Source of the DNA: Nocardioides marmoriginsengisoli
Lineage (GTDB): Bacteria; Actinomycetota; Actinomycetes; Propionibacteriales; Nocardioidaceae
NCBI RefSeq assembly: GCF_003725695.1
Contig: NZ_RJSE01000005.1
Span: 223,096-287,095, forward strand
DNA length: 64,000 nucleotides
Reading direction: 5' to 3'
The translations under genes and the position numbers were made by a program. The notes under the pieces were generated by a model. It had not been told where the DNA came from. It ran no database searches and worked only from the letters and a program-made list of their open reading frames with translations. Positions 55,571-64,000 of the stretch are shown piece after piece (the stretch's first letter is position 1; every line of letters begins with the position of its first letter).

Positions 55571-56595
55571 GACTCGTCACCGAACGTGACCGCGGAGCCC
55601 TCGATCACGACCCCGACCTCGTCGCCCGGCCGCGGCGTCCGCGCCGAGGGAGCGCGCGCGGTGAGCGGGGTGCCGTCGGCGAGCGCCAGGGTGACGACGA
55701 CCTGGGCGCCGTAGAACCCGACCTCGGTCACCTGCCCGACGACCGCCGCGCCCGCCGCCGGGCCGAGGAGCACCTGCTCGGGCCGGATCAGCACCCGGAC
55801 CCGGCCGTCGGCCGCCGCTACCGGGATGGCACCGGCCACGCACCGGGCGATGCCGCCGCTGACCTCGGCTGCGATCATCGACGCGCCGCCGACGAACTCG
55901 GCCGTCTCGGCGTCGGCGGGCCGCTCGTAGATCCCGGCCGGGCTGTCGACCTGGACGAACCGGCCCGCTCGCATGACTGCCACCTGGTCGGCGAGGGACA
56001 GCGCCTCGCCCTGGTCGTGGGTGACGATCAGCGCGGTGGCGCCGGCGTGGCGGAGCACCCGCGTGACCGCCTTGCCGGCCGAGATCCGGAGCGCGGCGTC
56101 CAGGGAGGAGAACGGCTCGTCGAGCAGGATCACCCGGGGCGCGGGCGCCAGCGCCCGGGCGATCGCCACGCGTTGCTGCTGACCGCCGGAGAGCTGGTGC
56201 GGCTGCCGGTGCGCGAGGTCGGCGGGCAGCTCGGCCAGCTCCAGCAGCTCGCCGAGCCGAGACGTCGTCCGCTCGCCGCGCGGGATCCCGAACATGATGT
56301 TGCCGGCGACGTCCAGGTGCGGGAACAGCGCGCCCTCCTGGGGCACGTAGCCGACGCCGCGACGGTCCGGGGCGACGGCGGTGCGCCCGTCCTCGACCAC
56401 CCGCTCGCCGAGCGTGACCGAACCGGCGTCGGCACGGACGAAGCCGGCCACGATCCGCAGCAGGGTGGTCTTGCCGCACCCGGAGGCGCCGAGGACCGAG
56501 GTGATCGAGCCGTCGGCGACGTGCAGGTCGACGGCGTCCAGGACCCGGCGGTCGCCGTACGCCTTGACGACACCGGCAATCGTGACCGAGCTCAT
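55567..56595 (-). CDS. fbpC: Ferric-iron ABC transporter ATP-binding protein
   Basis: A 342-residue ATPase of the FbpC/CysA type. Walker A GASGCGKTT, Q-loop YVPQEGALFPHL, signature LSGGQQQRVAIARAL, Walker B VILLDEPFSSLDA, and a C-terminal TOBE domain (VLIRPEQVLLG). It powers the import of iron delivered by the binding protein. Start and stop each overlap the neighbours by four bases. Confidence 0.92.
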   Translation of the reverse strand: MSSVTIAGVVKAYGDRRVLDAVDLHVADGSITSVLGASGCGKTTLLRIVAGFVRADAGSVTLGERVVEDGRTAVAPDRRGVGYVPQEGALFPHLDVAGNIMFGIPRGERTTSRLGELLELAELPADLAHRQPHQLSGGQQQRVAIARALAPAPRVILLDEPFSSLDAALRISAGKAVTRVLRHAGATALIVTHDQGEALSLADQVAVMRAGRFVQVDSPAGIYERPADAETAEFVGGASMIAAEVSGGIARCVAGAIPVAAADGRVRVLIRPEQVLLGPAAGAAVVGQVTEVGFYGAQVVVTLALADGTPLTARAPSARTPRPGDEVGVVIEGSAVTFGDES

Positions 56596-58127
56596 CGGGA
56601 GACCTCCTGGGGTCGGGCCTGCCGCGAGAGCATCACGGTGGCCGGTAGGGCGGCGAGGATCAGCAGCACGGCGTACGGCGCGGCGGCGCCGTACTGGACC
56701 GAGGACGAGGCCGACCAGAACTTGGTCGCCAGCGTGTCGGTGCCGATCGGCGAGAGCAGCAGGGTGGCGGTCAGCTCGGTGCTGATCGCCAGGAAGACCA
56801 GGGCCGCCCCAGCGCCGACGCCCGGGCTGACCAGCGGCAGGGTCACCCGCCGGAAGGTCGCCCAGGTGGACTGGCCGAGGCTGCGGGAGACCTCGTCGAG
56901 CAGCACCGGAGCGTGCTCGAGCGAGCTGCGCACGCTCACCAGTGCTCGCGGCAGGAACAGCACCGCGTAGGCGAGCAGCAGCACCGGGAGCGTCTGGTAG
57001 AGCGACGGCACCACCCGAATCGACACCGTGATCAACGCCAGCGCCACCACGATCCCGGGTAGCGCGTTCGCGATGTACGCCGCCCGCTCCAGCACCGTGC
57101 TGGCGGCACCGCGACGCCGGACGACGAGCCAGGCCAGCGGCATCGCCATCACGACCGTGACGGCCGCTCCGGCGGCGGCCAGCCCGAGGGTGCTGACCAG
57201 CGCGCCGACCAGGTCTCCCACCGGGAACGCCGTCGACGAGCCGACCACCAGCCAGTGCGTCAGCGAGTAGAGCGGCACCCCGAGGGTGAGCGCGACCAGC
57301 CCGAGGAGGCCGAGCAGCGCCAGCGGACGGAACCGGCCGAGCGGCACCGGCTCGGGCCGGCGGCCGGTCCCCCGGCCGACCCGGTCCAGCCGGCGACGGC
57401 CGCGGGCGAGCAGCTCGATCAGCAGCAGCACGATGCAGAGCGCGACCAGCACACTCGCGAGCACGGTGCCGGCATTGCTGGTGAAGCTGGACCGGTACTG
57501 GCCGTAGATCGCGGTGGTGAAGGTCGGGTAGTTCAGCAGCTGCAGGGCGCCGAACTCGGCGAGCACGTGCAGCCCGACCAGCAGCCCGCCGCCGAGGACC
57601 GCCGGGAGCAGCCGCGGCAGCGCCGCCGTCAGGAAGGCCCGGGTCCGGGAGCGGCCCAGGGACCGGGCCACCTCCTCCGGCGCGGCCTCCAGGGTCGCGA
57701 GCGCGCCGACCACCGGCAGGTACACCAGCGGGTAGTACGACAGCGAGATCACCAGGACCGCACCCAGGTAGGACTGGACGTCGCTGGTCAGCGAGACCCA
57801 GCCGTAGGAGTTCACGAACGCCGGTACCGCCAGCGGTGCCGAGAGCAGCGCGTGCCACCACCCGCGCCCGGGTAGGTCGGTCCGGCTGACCAGCACCGCC
57901 GTCCCGACGCCGAGCACGGTGGTGACCAGCACGGTCCCGACCAGCAGCTTGAGCGTGTTTCCGAGCAGCTCGCCGACGCGGGCCCGCCAGAGCAGCGCGC
58001 CGAGCTCGTGCGGTCCCATCGTCACCGTGGCGACGACCACGTAACCGAGCGGGATCAGCGCGAGAACGACGACGACGAGGCCGGTGAGCAGCAGCGGTGA
58101 GAGCTGCGGCCGACCGGTCCGGGTCAT
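56592..58127 (-). CDS. fbpB: Ferric-iron ABC transporter permease, fused two-domain
   Basis: A 511-residue permease of about twelve helices in two tandem BPD_transp_1 units, as in FbpB/SfuB. The EAA-like loops are EAAPEEVARSLGRSRTRAF and LLDEVSRSLGQSTWATFRRV. Overlaps fbpA (ATGA) and fbpC (ATGA). Confidence 0.92.
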   Translation of the reverse strand: MTRTGRPQLSPLLLTGLVVVVLALIPLGYVVVATVTMGPHELGALLWRARVGELLGNTLKLLVGTVLVTTVLGVGTAVLVSRTDLPGRGWWHALLSAPLAVPAFVNSYGWVSLTSDVQSYLGAVLVISLSYYPLVYLPVVGALATLEAAPEEVARSLGRSRTRAFLTAALPRLLPAVLGGGLLVGLHVLAEFGALQLLNYPTFTTAIYGQYRSSFTSNAGTVLASVLVALCIVLLLIELLARGRRRLDRVGRGTGRRPEPVPLGRFRPLALLGLLGLVALTLGVPLYSLTHWLVVGSSTAFPVGDLVGALVSTLGLAAAGAAVTVVMAMPLAWLVVRRRGAASTVLERAAYIANALPGIVVALALITVSIRVVPSLYQTLPVLLLAYAVLFLPRALVSVRSSLEHAPVLLDEVSRSLGQSTWATFRRVTLPLVSPGVGAGAALVFLAISTELTATLLLSPIGTDTLATKFWSASSSVQYGAAAPYAVLLILAALPATVMLSRQARPQEVSR

Positions 58128-59149
58128 GCCAGGAAGCCGGCGTCCTGCATCAGCTCGACGACGCGGGCGCTGTCGAGGTCGGAGATGCCGACGGCCGGCG
58201 GGTCGAGCTCACCGAGCGGCTTGACCTCGCGGCCGAGCGGGACCTCCGGGTTCAGGGTGTACTCCAGGGCGTAGCTGTCCGCGATCACCTGCTGGCCGTC
58301 CTTGCTGGTCAGGTAGTCGACGAACTTCTCGGCGTTGGCGTTGTGCTTGCCGTTGGCGAGGACACCGGCACCAGAGGTGCTGACGAAAGCGCCCGGGTCC
58401 TTCTTGCCGAAGAAGTGCAGCGCGGTGTTCTTGCTGTTGTCGCCGGCCTCTTCCTGGTCGCGGTACCAGTAGTAGTGGTAGATGATCCCGGTCGCGGTGT
58501 CGCCGTTGTTGACCGACTTCAGGACCACGTTGTTGCCGTCGTACACGGTGCCGTTGGCCTTCAGGCCGGCCAGCCACGCCTTGGTCGCGGGCTCGCCCTT
58601 GAGCGCGAGGACGCCGGCCACGATCGCCTGGAAGTCGGCGCCGGTCGGCGAGAACGAGACCTTGCCCTTCCACTCGGGCTTCGCCAGGTCCATCAACGAG
58701 GCCGGCAGGTCGGCCTCCTGGACCTGGGCGGTGTTGTAGACCAGCACGGTCGAGCGGCCGGCGAACCCGGTCCAGTGCCCGTTGGTCGGCCGGTACTGCG
58801 CCGGGATCCTGTCCAGCGTGGTCGCGGGCAGCGGGGCGAAGAGGCCCTTCGCGTCGACGACGGCCATCGCCGGGGAGTTCTCGGTCAGGAAGACGTCAGC
58901 CGGCGAGCGCTTGCCCTCGGCGACCAGCTGGTTCGCCAGCTCCAGGTCCGAACCGTTGCGCAGCTCGACCTTGATCCCGGTCTCGGCGGTGAACTTCTTC
59001 GCCACCGCCGCGATCAGCTCCTCGTGCTGGGCGTTGTAGACGACGACCGAGTCCTTGTCGTCGCCACCGCAGGCGGCCAGGACGGGGACGGTCAGAGCGG
59101 CCGCGATCAGGGCGGCGGCCACACGCTTGGAACGGAGTCGGGCGAGCAC
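58124..59149 (-). CDS. fbpA: Ferric-iron binding lipoprotein (FbpA/Idi-type)
   Basis: A 341-residue solute-binding lipoprotein. The signal peptide ends in VPVLAACGGDD. VVVYNAQHEELIAAVAKKFTAETGIKVE opens the type-2 periplasmic binding fold, and TATGIIYHYYWYRDQEE includes the Tyr pair typical of ferric-binding proteins. GTG 59149 was chosen because GGAAGG lies six bases upstream and the signal peptide begins there; a longer in-frame reading runs through the iron box. First gene of the operon. Confidence 0.9.
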   Translation of the reverse strand: MLARLRSKRVAAALIAAALTVPVLAACGGDDKDSVVVYNAQHEELIAAVAKKFTAETGIKVELRNGSDLELANQLVAEGKRSPADVFLTENSPAMAVVDAKGLFAPLPATTLDRIPAQYRPTNGHWTGFAGRSTVLVYNTAQVQEADLPASLMDLAKPEWKGKVSFSPTGADFQAIVAGVLALKGEPATKAWLAGLKANGTVYDGNNVVLKSVNNGDTATGIIYHYYWYRDQEEAGDNSKNTALHFFGKKDPGAFVSTSGAGVLANGKHNANAEKFVDYLTSKDGQQVIADSYALEYTLNPEVPLGREVKPLGELDPPAVGISDLDSARVVELMQDAGFLA

Positions 59150-59168
59150 GTCGTACCTTCCGATAAGT

Positions 59169-59187
59169 TTAGGATTGCCTAACTTTA
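59169..59187 (-). promoter_or_regulatory. IdeR/DtxR-type iron box before fbpA
   Basis: TTAGGATTGCCTAACTTTA matches the 19-base consensus TTAGGTTAGGCTAACCTAA at about 14 positions by eye and lies 20 bases before the fbpA start codon. It predicts iron-dependent repression of the four-gene operon. Confidence 0.7.
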
Positions 59188-59278
59188 GGTGATTCCACAG
59201 CGAACGCATAGCCACGCCCATGTGACGGACGTCCCGTCGAGATCGGACATTCCGGACGGCGGGCGGTACCCTCGCGCC

Positions 59279-60604
59279 ATGCGCCGCTCCCGGAAGATCG
59301 CGCTCACCGCGCTCGCCGTCGTCCTCGTCCTCCTGGTCGGCGGATACTGGTACGAGCGGCCGATGCTGCTGACCGGCACCGGGTACGCCGCGCACAACGC
59401 CTGCGCCCTGGCCGCGATCGCGGACCGCGGCGATCCCGGGGACGACCTGCCGCCGAACCCGCTGGTCCCGGTGCTGAAGACCCGGACCTCCGGCACCGAG
59501 ACCACCGCCGGCATCCTCGGCGTCCTCGCGAAGAAGCACGCCTGGGCCACCTCCGGCTACGGCTGCACCCTCGCCGAGGAGCGGCCCCGGTTCCCGGCCG
59601 CGTCCACGGTCAGCGCCACCGGCAACCCGTACGCCGGCGCGACGGCCCCGACTCCCCCGGCCGCCGTGTCCGCCGCCCTGGAGCGGGCGTTCGGCGAAGA
59701 CCTGTCCGCGAGCGCACGCAAGGATCTCGGCACCCGCGGCGTGGTCGTGCTCAAGGACGGCGACCTGGTGGCGGAGCGCTACGCGGACGGCTTCGCGGCG
59801 ACCACGCCGCAGCTCGGCTGGTCGATGACCAAGAGCGTCACCAGCCTGCTCGTCGGCCGGCTGGTAGCCCAGGGCGACGTGGGACTCGACGACGACCACC
59901 TCCGGCCGGAGTGGAAGGACCGCCGGGCCGGCATCACCGTCCGGCAGCTGCTCCAGATGACCAGCGGCCTGCACTGGGACGAGACCTACTCGCTCGGGAC
60001 GCCGATCACCCGGATGCTCTACCTCGAGCCGGACATGGGCCGCTACGTCGCCTCGCAGGAGCTCGACCACGACCCGGGCACGTACCTCCAGTACTCCAGC
60101 GGCAGCACCACGCTGCTCTGCTCGATCCTGGCTCCGAAGCACGGCGGCGCCGACTTCCCGAGGCGCGAGCTGTTCGCGCCGCTCGGACTCGCGAGCGCCG
60201 TCCTGGAGCCGGACGCCGTCGGCACCCCGGTCTGCAGCTCCTACCTCTGGGCGACCCCGCGGGACTGGGCCTCGATCGGGCAGTTCGCGCTCCAGGACGG
60301 CGTCTGGAACGGCGCTCGCCTGCTGCCGACCGGCTGGATGGCCGAGACCACCAAGGCCGTCGTGGTCCCGAAGAGCGAGGAGGAGGGCTACGCCTCGGGC
60401 TGGTGGGCCAATCAGCAGGCGGACGGCTCCCTGGTCGAGCCGACCCTCCCGGCCGACACCTACTTCGCGGAGGGGCACGACGGCCAGTGGCTGGTGGTCG
60501 TGCCGTCGCACCGGCTGGTGATCGCGCGGCTCGGCTTCACCCCGACCGAGGTCGACGACCGGGTGGTCTCGACGACCGCGGCGCTGATCGCGGCGCTCGG
60601 CTGA
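59279..60604 (+). CDS. Membrane-anchored beta-lactamase-family serine hydrolase
   Basis: A 441-residue class C/esterase-type protein. One N-terminal membrane helix (TALAVVLVLLVGGYWY), a spacer, then the domain with SMTK (Ser182, Lys185; S-x-x-K), a LLQMTSGLHWDE segment, QYSSGSTTLL as the Y-x-x motif region, and EGHDGQW as the third motif. Probably extracytoplasmic; a peptidase, esterase or lactamase role cannot be separated. Confidence 0.88.
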   Translation: MRRSRKIALTALAVVLVLLVGGYWYERPMLLTGTGYAAHNACALAAIADRGDPGDDLPPNPLVPVLKTRTSGTETTAGILGVLAKKHAWATSGYGCTLAEERPRFPAASTVSATGNPYAGATAPTPPAAVSAALERAFGEDLSASARKDLGTRGVVVLKDGDLVAERYADGFAATTPQLGWSMTKSVTSLLVGRLVAQGDVGLDDDHLRPEWKDRRAGITVRQLLQMTSGLHWDETYSLGTPITRMLYLEPDMGRYVASQELDHDPGTYLQYSSGSTTLLCSILAPKHGGADFPRRELFAPLGLASAVLEPDAVGTPVCSSYLWATPRDWASIGQFALQDGVWNGARLLPTGWMAETTKAVVVPKSEEEGYASGWWANQQADGSLVEPTLPADTYFAEGHDGQWLVVVPSHRLVIARLGFTPTEVDDRVVSTTAALIAALG

Positions 60605-60638
60605 GGTCCGGAACACCGTCACGAACTGACATTTCGGA

Positions 60639-60656
60639 CGTCCCGGTAGTGGGACG
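60639..60656 (+). terminator. Short hairpin after the serine hydrolase gene
   Basis: CGTCCC and GGGACG with a six-base loop, 35 bases after the stop and followed by GGGC rather than a T-run. A weak terminator candidate. Confidence 0.35.
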
Positions 60657-60737
60657 GGGCTCAGCTGGGAGCCTCCGCCGCCGACGGCTGGGGACGAACA
60701 TGGGAATTGTCCGGAATACCCTGCGGACAGATCAGGA

Positions 60738-60759
60738 CATGCGCCACAGTTGGCGCATG
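60738..60759. promoter_or_regulatory. Inverted repeat containing two ATG codons of the CAP gene
   Basis: CATGCGCCA and TGGCGCATG are perfect nine-base arms around CAGT. Both in-frame ATGs (60739 and 60757) are inside the repeat, so it could be an operator or an mRNA hairpin hiding the start. Confidence 0.5.
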
Positions 60760-61281
60760 TCGACACGGACCGGCGCCGCGCGCCGATTCTCAGCGATCCT
60801 CACGGCGCTCCTCCTTCTCGGCCTGGTCGGCCTCCCCGCCGCCACCGCCGCGACGCCGGCACCCTCGTCCGACCGGACCGCCTCGCTCACGACGGCCCAG
60901 TTCGAGGCCAGGCTGGTCGCGCTGACCAACGCCCGCCGTAAGAAGGTCGGCTGCCCGGCGTACAAGGTGCACACGGCGCTGGTCAGGTCGTCGCGGCTGC
61001 ACACGCAGCGGATGGTGGAGACCGGGTCGTTCCTGCACCGGGTGGCCCGCGAAGCCAGCCTCGGCACCCGGATCTCCCGGGCCGGCTACAAGAACTGGAA
61101 GGCGCTGGCCGAGAACATCGCCTGGGGCAAGGGCGTGTCCCCGGCGAAGGTCTTCTCGCTCTGGGTGAACAGCCGCCCGCACCGCGCCAACCTCGACAAC
61201 TGCAAGCTCCGCGACCTCGGGTACGGCGTCCGCTACGAGGGCCGTCAGGTCTGGGTTACCGGGGACTACGGACGCCGCTGA
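60739..61281 (+). CDS. Secreted CAP (SCP/PR1) domain protein
   Basis: A 180-residue secreted protein. Signal peptide FSAILTALLLLGLVGLPAATA. The CAP domain shows ARLVALTNARRKKVGCPAY, SRLHTQRMVETGSFLHR with a metal-site His, AENIAWGKG and the late WVNSRPHRANLDN. Bacterial CAP roles are mostly unknown. The start may be 60739 or 60757; both lie in a perfect inverted repeat. Confidence 0.88.
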   Translation: MRHSWRMSTRTGAARRFSAILTALLLLGLVGLPAATAATPAPSSDRTASLTTAQFEARLVALTNARRKKVGCPAYKVHTALVRSSRLHTQRMVETGSFLHRVAREASLGTRISRAGYKNWKALAENIAWGKGVSPAKVFSLWVNSRPHRANLDNCKLRDLGYGVRYEGRQVWVTGDYGRR

Positions 61282-61297
61282 GCCCTACGCTGCCCGG

Positions 61298-62314
61298 GTG
61301 AGCCTCGTACGACGCAGCCTCCGCCTGGCCCTCGCGATCCTCGGCGCGGTCCTGGTCAGGGTCCTCGCCCGCCTGTCGCCGCAGCGCTGGTGCCCGCCGG
61401 CGATCAGCCTCCGGCTCTTCCGGCTCACCTCCGAGCCGGCGTCCACGATCACCGCCGCCGACCTGCGCAGCCGGCTCCCGGAGGGCGGCCGGCGCACCCG
61501 CACCGATCTCGAGTACGCGCCGGGGTCCGGCCGGCACGGCCGCTTCGACCTGGTGCTCCCCGACGGCCCCGGGCCGCACCCGCTGGTGGTCTGGCTGCAC
61601 GGCGGCGGGTGGCACTTCGGCGACAAGGCCGACGTCCTGCCCTACCTGGAGCACCTGGCGACCCGGGGCTTCGCCGGGGCTGCGGTGAACTACCCGCTGG
61701 CGCCGGAGAGTCGCTACCCGGCCGCGCCGCGACAGGTCAACGAGGCGGTCCGGCACCTGCTCGCGCACGCGGACGAGTACGGGATCGACCCGTCCCGGGT
61801 GGTCCTGGCGGGCGACTCCGCCGGCGCCCAGGTGGCCGCCGAGCTGGCGGTACTGACCACCAGCCCCGGGTACGCCGCCCGCACCGACCTGGCGCCGGCC
61901 CTGGCTCCCGAGCAGCTGCGCGGGGCGCTGCTCTTCTGCGGGATCTTCGACCCCACCGGCCTGGACGACTCCAGCCGGATGTTCGAGGCCGTGCTCGAGT
62001 CGGCGATGTGGTCGCTGACCGGCACCCGGCGGTGGAAGGACAGCGAGGTCTGCGAGCGGATGAGCGTACGGACCCATGCCACGGCCGCGTTCCCGCCGAC
62101 CTTCCTCTCGGCCGGCAACCAGGACCCGCTGACCCGGCGCCAGACCCCGCCGATGGCGCTGCGGCTCGGTGAGCTCGGAGTCGCGCTGGACGAGTACTAC
62201 CCGGGCGACGAGGCGGCACCGATCAACCACGAGTTCCAGTTCTGGCTCGGGACGCCGGAAGGAGCCGAGGCGTTCGAGCGCGCGGTCGCCTTCCTGGAAC
62301 GTGTCGCCGGTTAG
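61298..62314 (+). CDS. Alpha/beta hydrolase, hormone-sensitive-lipase-like
   Basis: A 338-residue hydrolase. Oxyanion-hole motif LHGGGWHFG, nucleophile GDSAGAQVA, acid and catalytic His late in NHEFQFWLG. An Arg-rich, partly hydrophobic N-terminus (LRLALAILGAVLVRVLARL) may anchor it to the membrane. GTG 61298. Substrate unknown. Confidence 0.88.
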   Translation: MSLVRRSLRLALAILGAVLVRVLARLSPQRWCPPAISLRLFRLTSEPASTITAADLRSRLPEGGRRTRTDLEYAPGSGRHGRFDLVLPDGPGPHPLVVWLHGGGWHFGDKADVLPYLEHLATRGFAGAAVNYPLAPESRYPAAPRQVNEAVRHLLAHADEYGIDPSRVVLAGDSAGAQVAAELAVLTTSPGYAARTDLAPALAPEQLRGALLFCGIFDPTGLDDSSRMFEAVLESAMWSLTGTRRWKDSEVCERMSVRTHATAAFPPTFLSAGNQDPLTRRQTPPMALRLGELGVALDEYYPGDEAAPINHEFQFWLGTPEGAEAFERAVAFLERVAG

Positions 62315-62389
62315 CTCTTCCAATTCTCATTGAGTCCTCTATGATTCTGGCCGACACCCGCGCCGGCGGGGGAACCAGGAGACGACTTC

Positions 62390-63238
62390 ATGCGCCACGG
62401 CATCGTGCTGTTCACCAGTGACCGCGGGATCACCCCCGCCCAGGCGGCCCAGGGTGCCGAGGACGCCGGGTTCGACACCATCTACGTCCCCGAGCACACC
62501 CACATCCCCGTCAAGCGCGACGCCGCGCACCCGGGCACCGGCGACGAGACCCTTCCCGACGACCGCTACATGCGCACCCTGGACCCGTGGGTCTCGCTGG
62601 CGACCGCCGCCGCCGTCACCTCGAAGATCCGGCTCTCCACCGCCGTCGCGCTGCCGGTCGAGTCCGACCCGATCACGCTGGCCAAGACGATCGCCACGCT
62701 CGACCACCTCTCCGGCGGACGGGTGAGCATCGGGGCCGGCTTCGGCTGGAACACCGACGAGCTCACCGACCACCACGTGCCGGCGAACAAGCGTCGTACG
62801 GTGCTGCGCGAGTACCTGGAGGCGATGCGCGCGCTCTGGACCCAGGACGAGGCGTCGTACGACGGCGAGTTCGTGAAGTTCGGGGCCTCGTGGGCCTGGC
62901 CGAAGCCCGCCCAGGCGCACGTCCCGGTGATCATCGGCGCCGGCGCCGGCCCGAAGACGTTCGCCTGGATCGCCGCGAACGCCGACGGCTGGATGACCAC
63001 GCCGATCGAGTCCGACGTACCGGCGAAGGTGGCCGCGCTGAAGGAGGCCTGGGCCGCGGCCGGCCGGGCCGGCTCCCCCGAGATCCACGTGCTGATCGCG
63101 ATGCGGCCCTCCCCCGAGGACCTGGCTGCCTGGGAGGAGTGCGGCGTCACCGAGCTGATCTGGGGGCTGCCGGACAAGGAGACCGACGAGGTCCTCGCGT
63201 TCATCGCCAAGCACGGCGCGCGGCTCGGTCTGAGCTGA
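62390..63238 (+). CDS. LLM-class F420-dependent oxidoreductase
   Basis: A 282-residue luciferase-like monooxygenase-fold protein. YVPEHTHIP, LSTAVALPVESDPITLAKTIATLDHLSGGRVSIGAGFGW and IIGAGAGPKTFAWIAANADGW are typical of actinobacterial F420 members. Two bases separate it from the following TetR gene; likely an operon. Confidence 0.88.
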   Translation: MRHGIVLFTSDRGITPAQAAQGAEDAGFDTIYVPEHTHIPVKRDAAHPGTGDETLPDDRYMRTLDPWVSLATAAAVTSKIRLSTAVALPVESDPITLAKTIATLDHLSGGRVSIGAGFGWNTDELTDHHVPANKRRTVLREYLEAMRALWTQDEASYDGEFVKFGASWAWPKPAQAHVPVIIGAGAGPKTFAWIAANADGWMTTPIESDVPAKVAALKEAWAAAGRAGSPEIHVLIAMRPSPEDLAAWEECGVTELIWGLPDKETDEVLAFIAKHGARLGLS

Positions 63239-63240
63239 CC

Positions 63241-63867
63241 TTGAACGAGACCGCTGTCTCGGCGAAGGGGACCCGCCTGAACAAGCGGGGCCTGGAGACG
63301 CGTCAGGCTCTGCTGGCCACGGCGGTGGAGTGCCTGGCCGACGGCGGACCGGAGTCGGCCAGCGCCAGCCTGATCGCGCGCGAGGCCGGCGTCACCTGGG
63401 GGACTGTGCAGCACCAGTTCGGTGATGTCGACGGACTCTGGGCCGCGTTGCTGGAGCACCTGCTGCGCGACGGGTCCGTCGCCGTGCTACCGGTGCCGGC
63501 GTCCACGGACGTCGGCGAGCGGATGGAAGCCGTCGTCGGTCAGCTCTGGACGGCGATGGACCTGCCGACCGTCCGGGCGATCCACCACCTGCGCCTCGCG
63601 CTCCCCCGCCAGCGCGACGAGCTCGAGGCGGCGTACCCGCTCACCGCCGCCGCGATCGGGCGCTGGGACGTCGCCTGGACGGCGACCATGGAGCAGGCCT
63701 TCGCCGGACTCGACCTGGATCCCGTCCGGCTGTCCCGGGTGCGGAGCCTGCTGCCGGGCGCGATGCGCGGCCTGCACAACGAGCAGTACCTGAGCACCTA
63801 CACCGATTCCGCCGAGGCCCGTCGCGGCCTGGTCGATGCCCTCAGCAGCTACCTGGAGAACCGATGA
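63241..63867 (+). CDS. TetR-family regulator
   Basis: A 208-residue regulator with HTH LATAVECLADGGPESASASLIAREAGVTWGTVQHQFG. The only close start after the LLM stop is TTG 63241. Its stop overlaps the KstD-like gene by ATGA, so the regulator is coupled to the flavoprotein. Confidence 0.82.
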   Translation: MNETAVSAKGTRLNKRGLETRQALLATAVECLADGGPESASASLIAREAGVTWGTVQHQFGDVDGLWAALLEHLLRDGSVAVLPVPASTDVGERMEAVVGQLWTAMDLPTVRAIHHLRLALPRQRDELEAAYPLTAAAIGRWDVAWTATMEQAFAGLDLDPVRLSRVRSLLPGAMRGLHNEQYLSTYTDSAEARRGLVDALSSYLENR

Positions 63868-64000
63868 CCGAGACCTCGAACCCGACCAGCGACTACGACG
63901 TGATCGTGGTCGGATCCGGCGGCGGCGCCCTGACCGCCGCGTACCTGGCCCAGAAGAAGGGCCTGCGCACCGTCGTGGTCGAGAAGACCGAGTACGTCGG
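63864..64000 (+). CDS. FAD-dependent oxidoreductase, KstD-like, partial
   Basis: The first 45 residues only. After MTETSNPTSDYDVIVVGSGG comes GALTAAYLAQKKGLRTVVVEK. The GSGGGA FAD loop and following residues resemble 3-ketosteroid-delta-1-dehydrogenase and fumarate-reductase-type flavoproteins. The rest lies beyond the right edge, so the substrate class is tentative. Confidence 0.75.
   Translation, partial: MTETSNPTSDYDVIVVGSGGGALTAAYLAQKKGLRTVVVEKTEYV

Overview
The window is high-GC, densely packed DNA from an actinomycete, most likely a member of the Nocardioidaceae such as Nocardioides. The support is the set of actinobacterial families (DUF3043, DUF4191, TIGR02206, TIGR01777 epimerase), GTG starts, 4-base start/stop overlaps, a GlnR-type box before glnA, an LLM-class (F420-type) oxidoreductase and a KstR-like operator. 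No rRNA, complete tRNA, IS element, phage or CRISPR array was seen.

Region 1 (1-19.3 kb) is housekeeping metabolism centred on lipoate-dependent enzymes and nitrogen: partial glycerate kinase, nadA, DUF3043, gcvT, pepA, two dihydrolipoyl dehydrogenases flanking a double-lipoyl-domain E2 (sucB), a TIGR01777 epimerase, lipB, an ABC pair, lipA, DUF4191, an RDD protein and glnA. GcvT works with a lipoylated H protein, SucB and the two Lpds are lipoyl enzymes, and LipB and LipA make the cofactor. Two kinds of intergenic repeat sit here: a tandem 93-97 bp unit after the TIGR02206 gene and a ~120 bp dispersed repeat that begins at the stop codon of two genes.

Region 2 (19.4-26.2 kb) looks like an accessory island. 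Base composition is visibly more A/T-rich and several genes are broken. It carries an ApeA-like HEPN anti-phage protein, a convergent frameshifted protein with a second R-N-x3-H motif, a lipoprotein overlapping a PD-(D/E)XK-like protein, an AbiEi/AbiEii-like pair with palindromes at its start, and two truncated genes (ArsR and an unknown) fused at about 25980.

Region 3 (26.2-45.6 kb) is mixed: a copZ - secreted protein - copA operon with two CsoR-like boxes, trmL, a VanY-type lipoprotein, prfC, a 5'-3' exonuclease split by a 1-base frameshift, a thiolase-like/SDR pair divergent from a dihydrodipicolinate-reductase-like gene across a perfect KstR-like palindrome, smpB, an ECF41 (SigJ-like) sigma factor divergent from an FMN reductase, a TetR/esterase pair, an RluA-type pseudouridine synthase, an SDR and a nitronate monooxygenase.

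Region 4 (45.7-64 kb) is largely envelope and transport: a secreted 940-aa protein with eight Ig-like repeats, a two-component system, a DUF347 membrane protein, a glycosyltransferase-like membrane protein, and the most unusual locus. This is a four-gene, end-overlapped operon behind an IdeR/DtxR-type iron box, in which a ferric-iron ABC importer (fbpABC-like) is coupled to one protein carrying adenylation, carrier and membrane acyltransferase-3 domains. The window ends with a serine beta-lactamase-fold protein, a CAP protein, an alpha/beta hydrolase, an LLM oxidoreductase, a TetR regulator and the start of a KstD-like flavoprotein.
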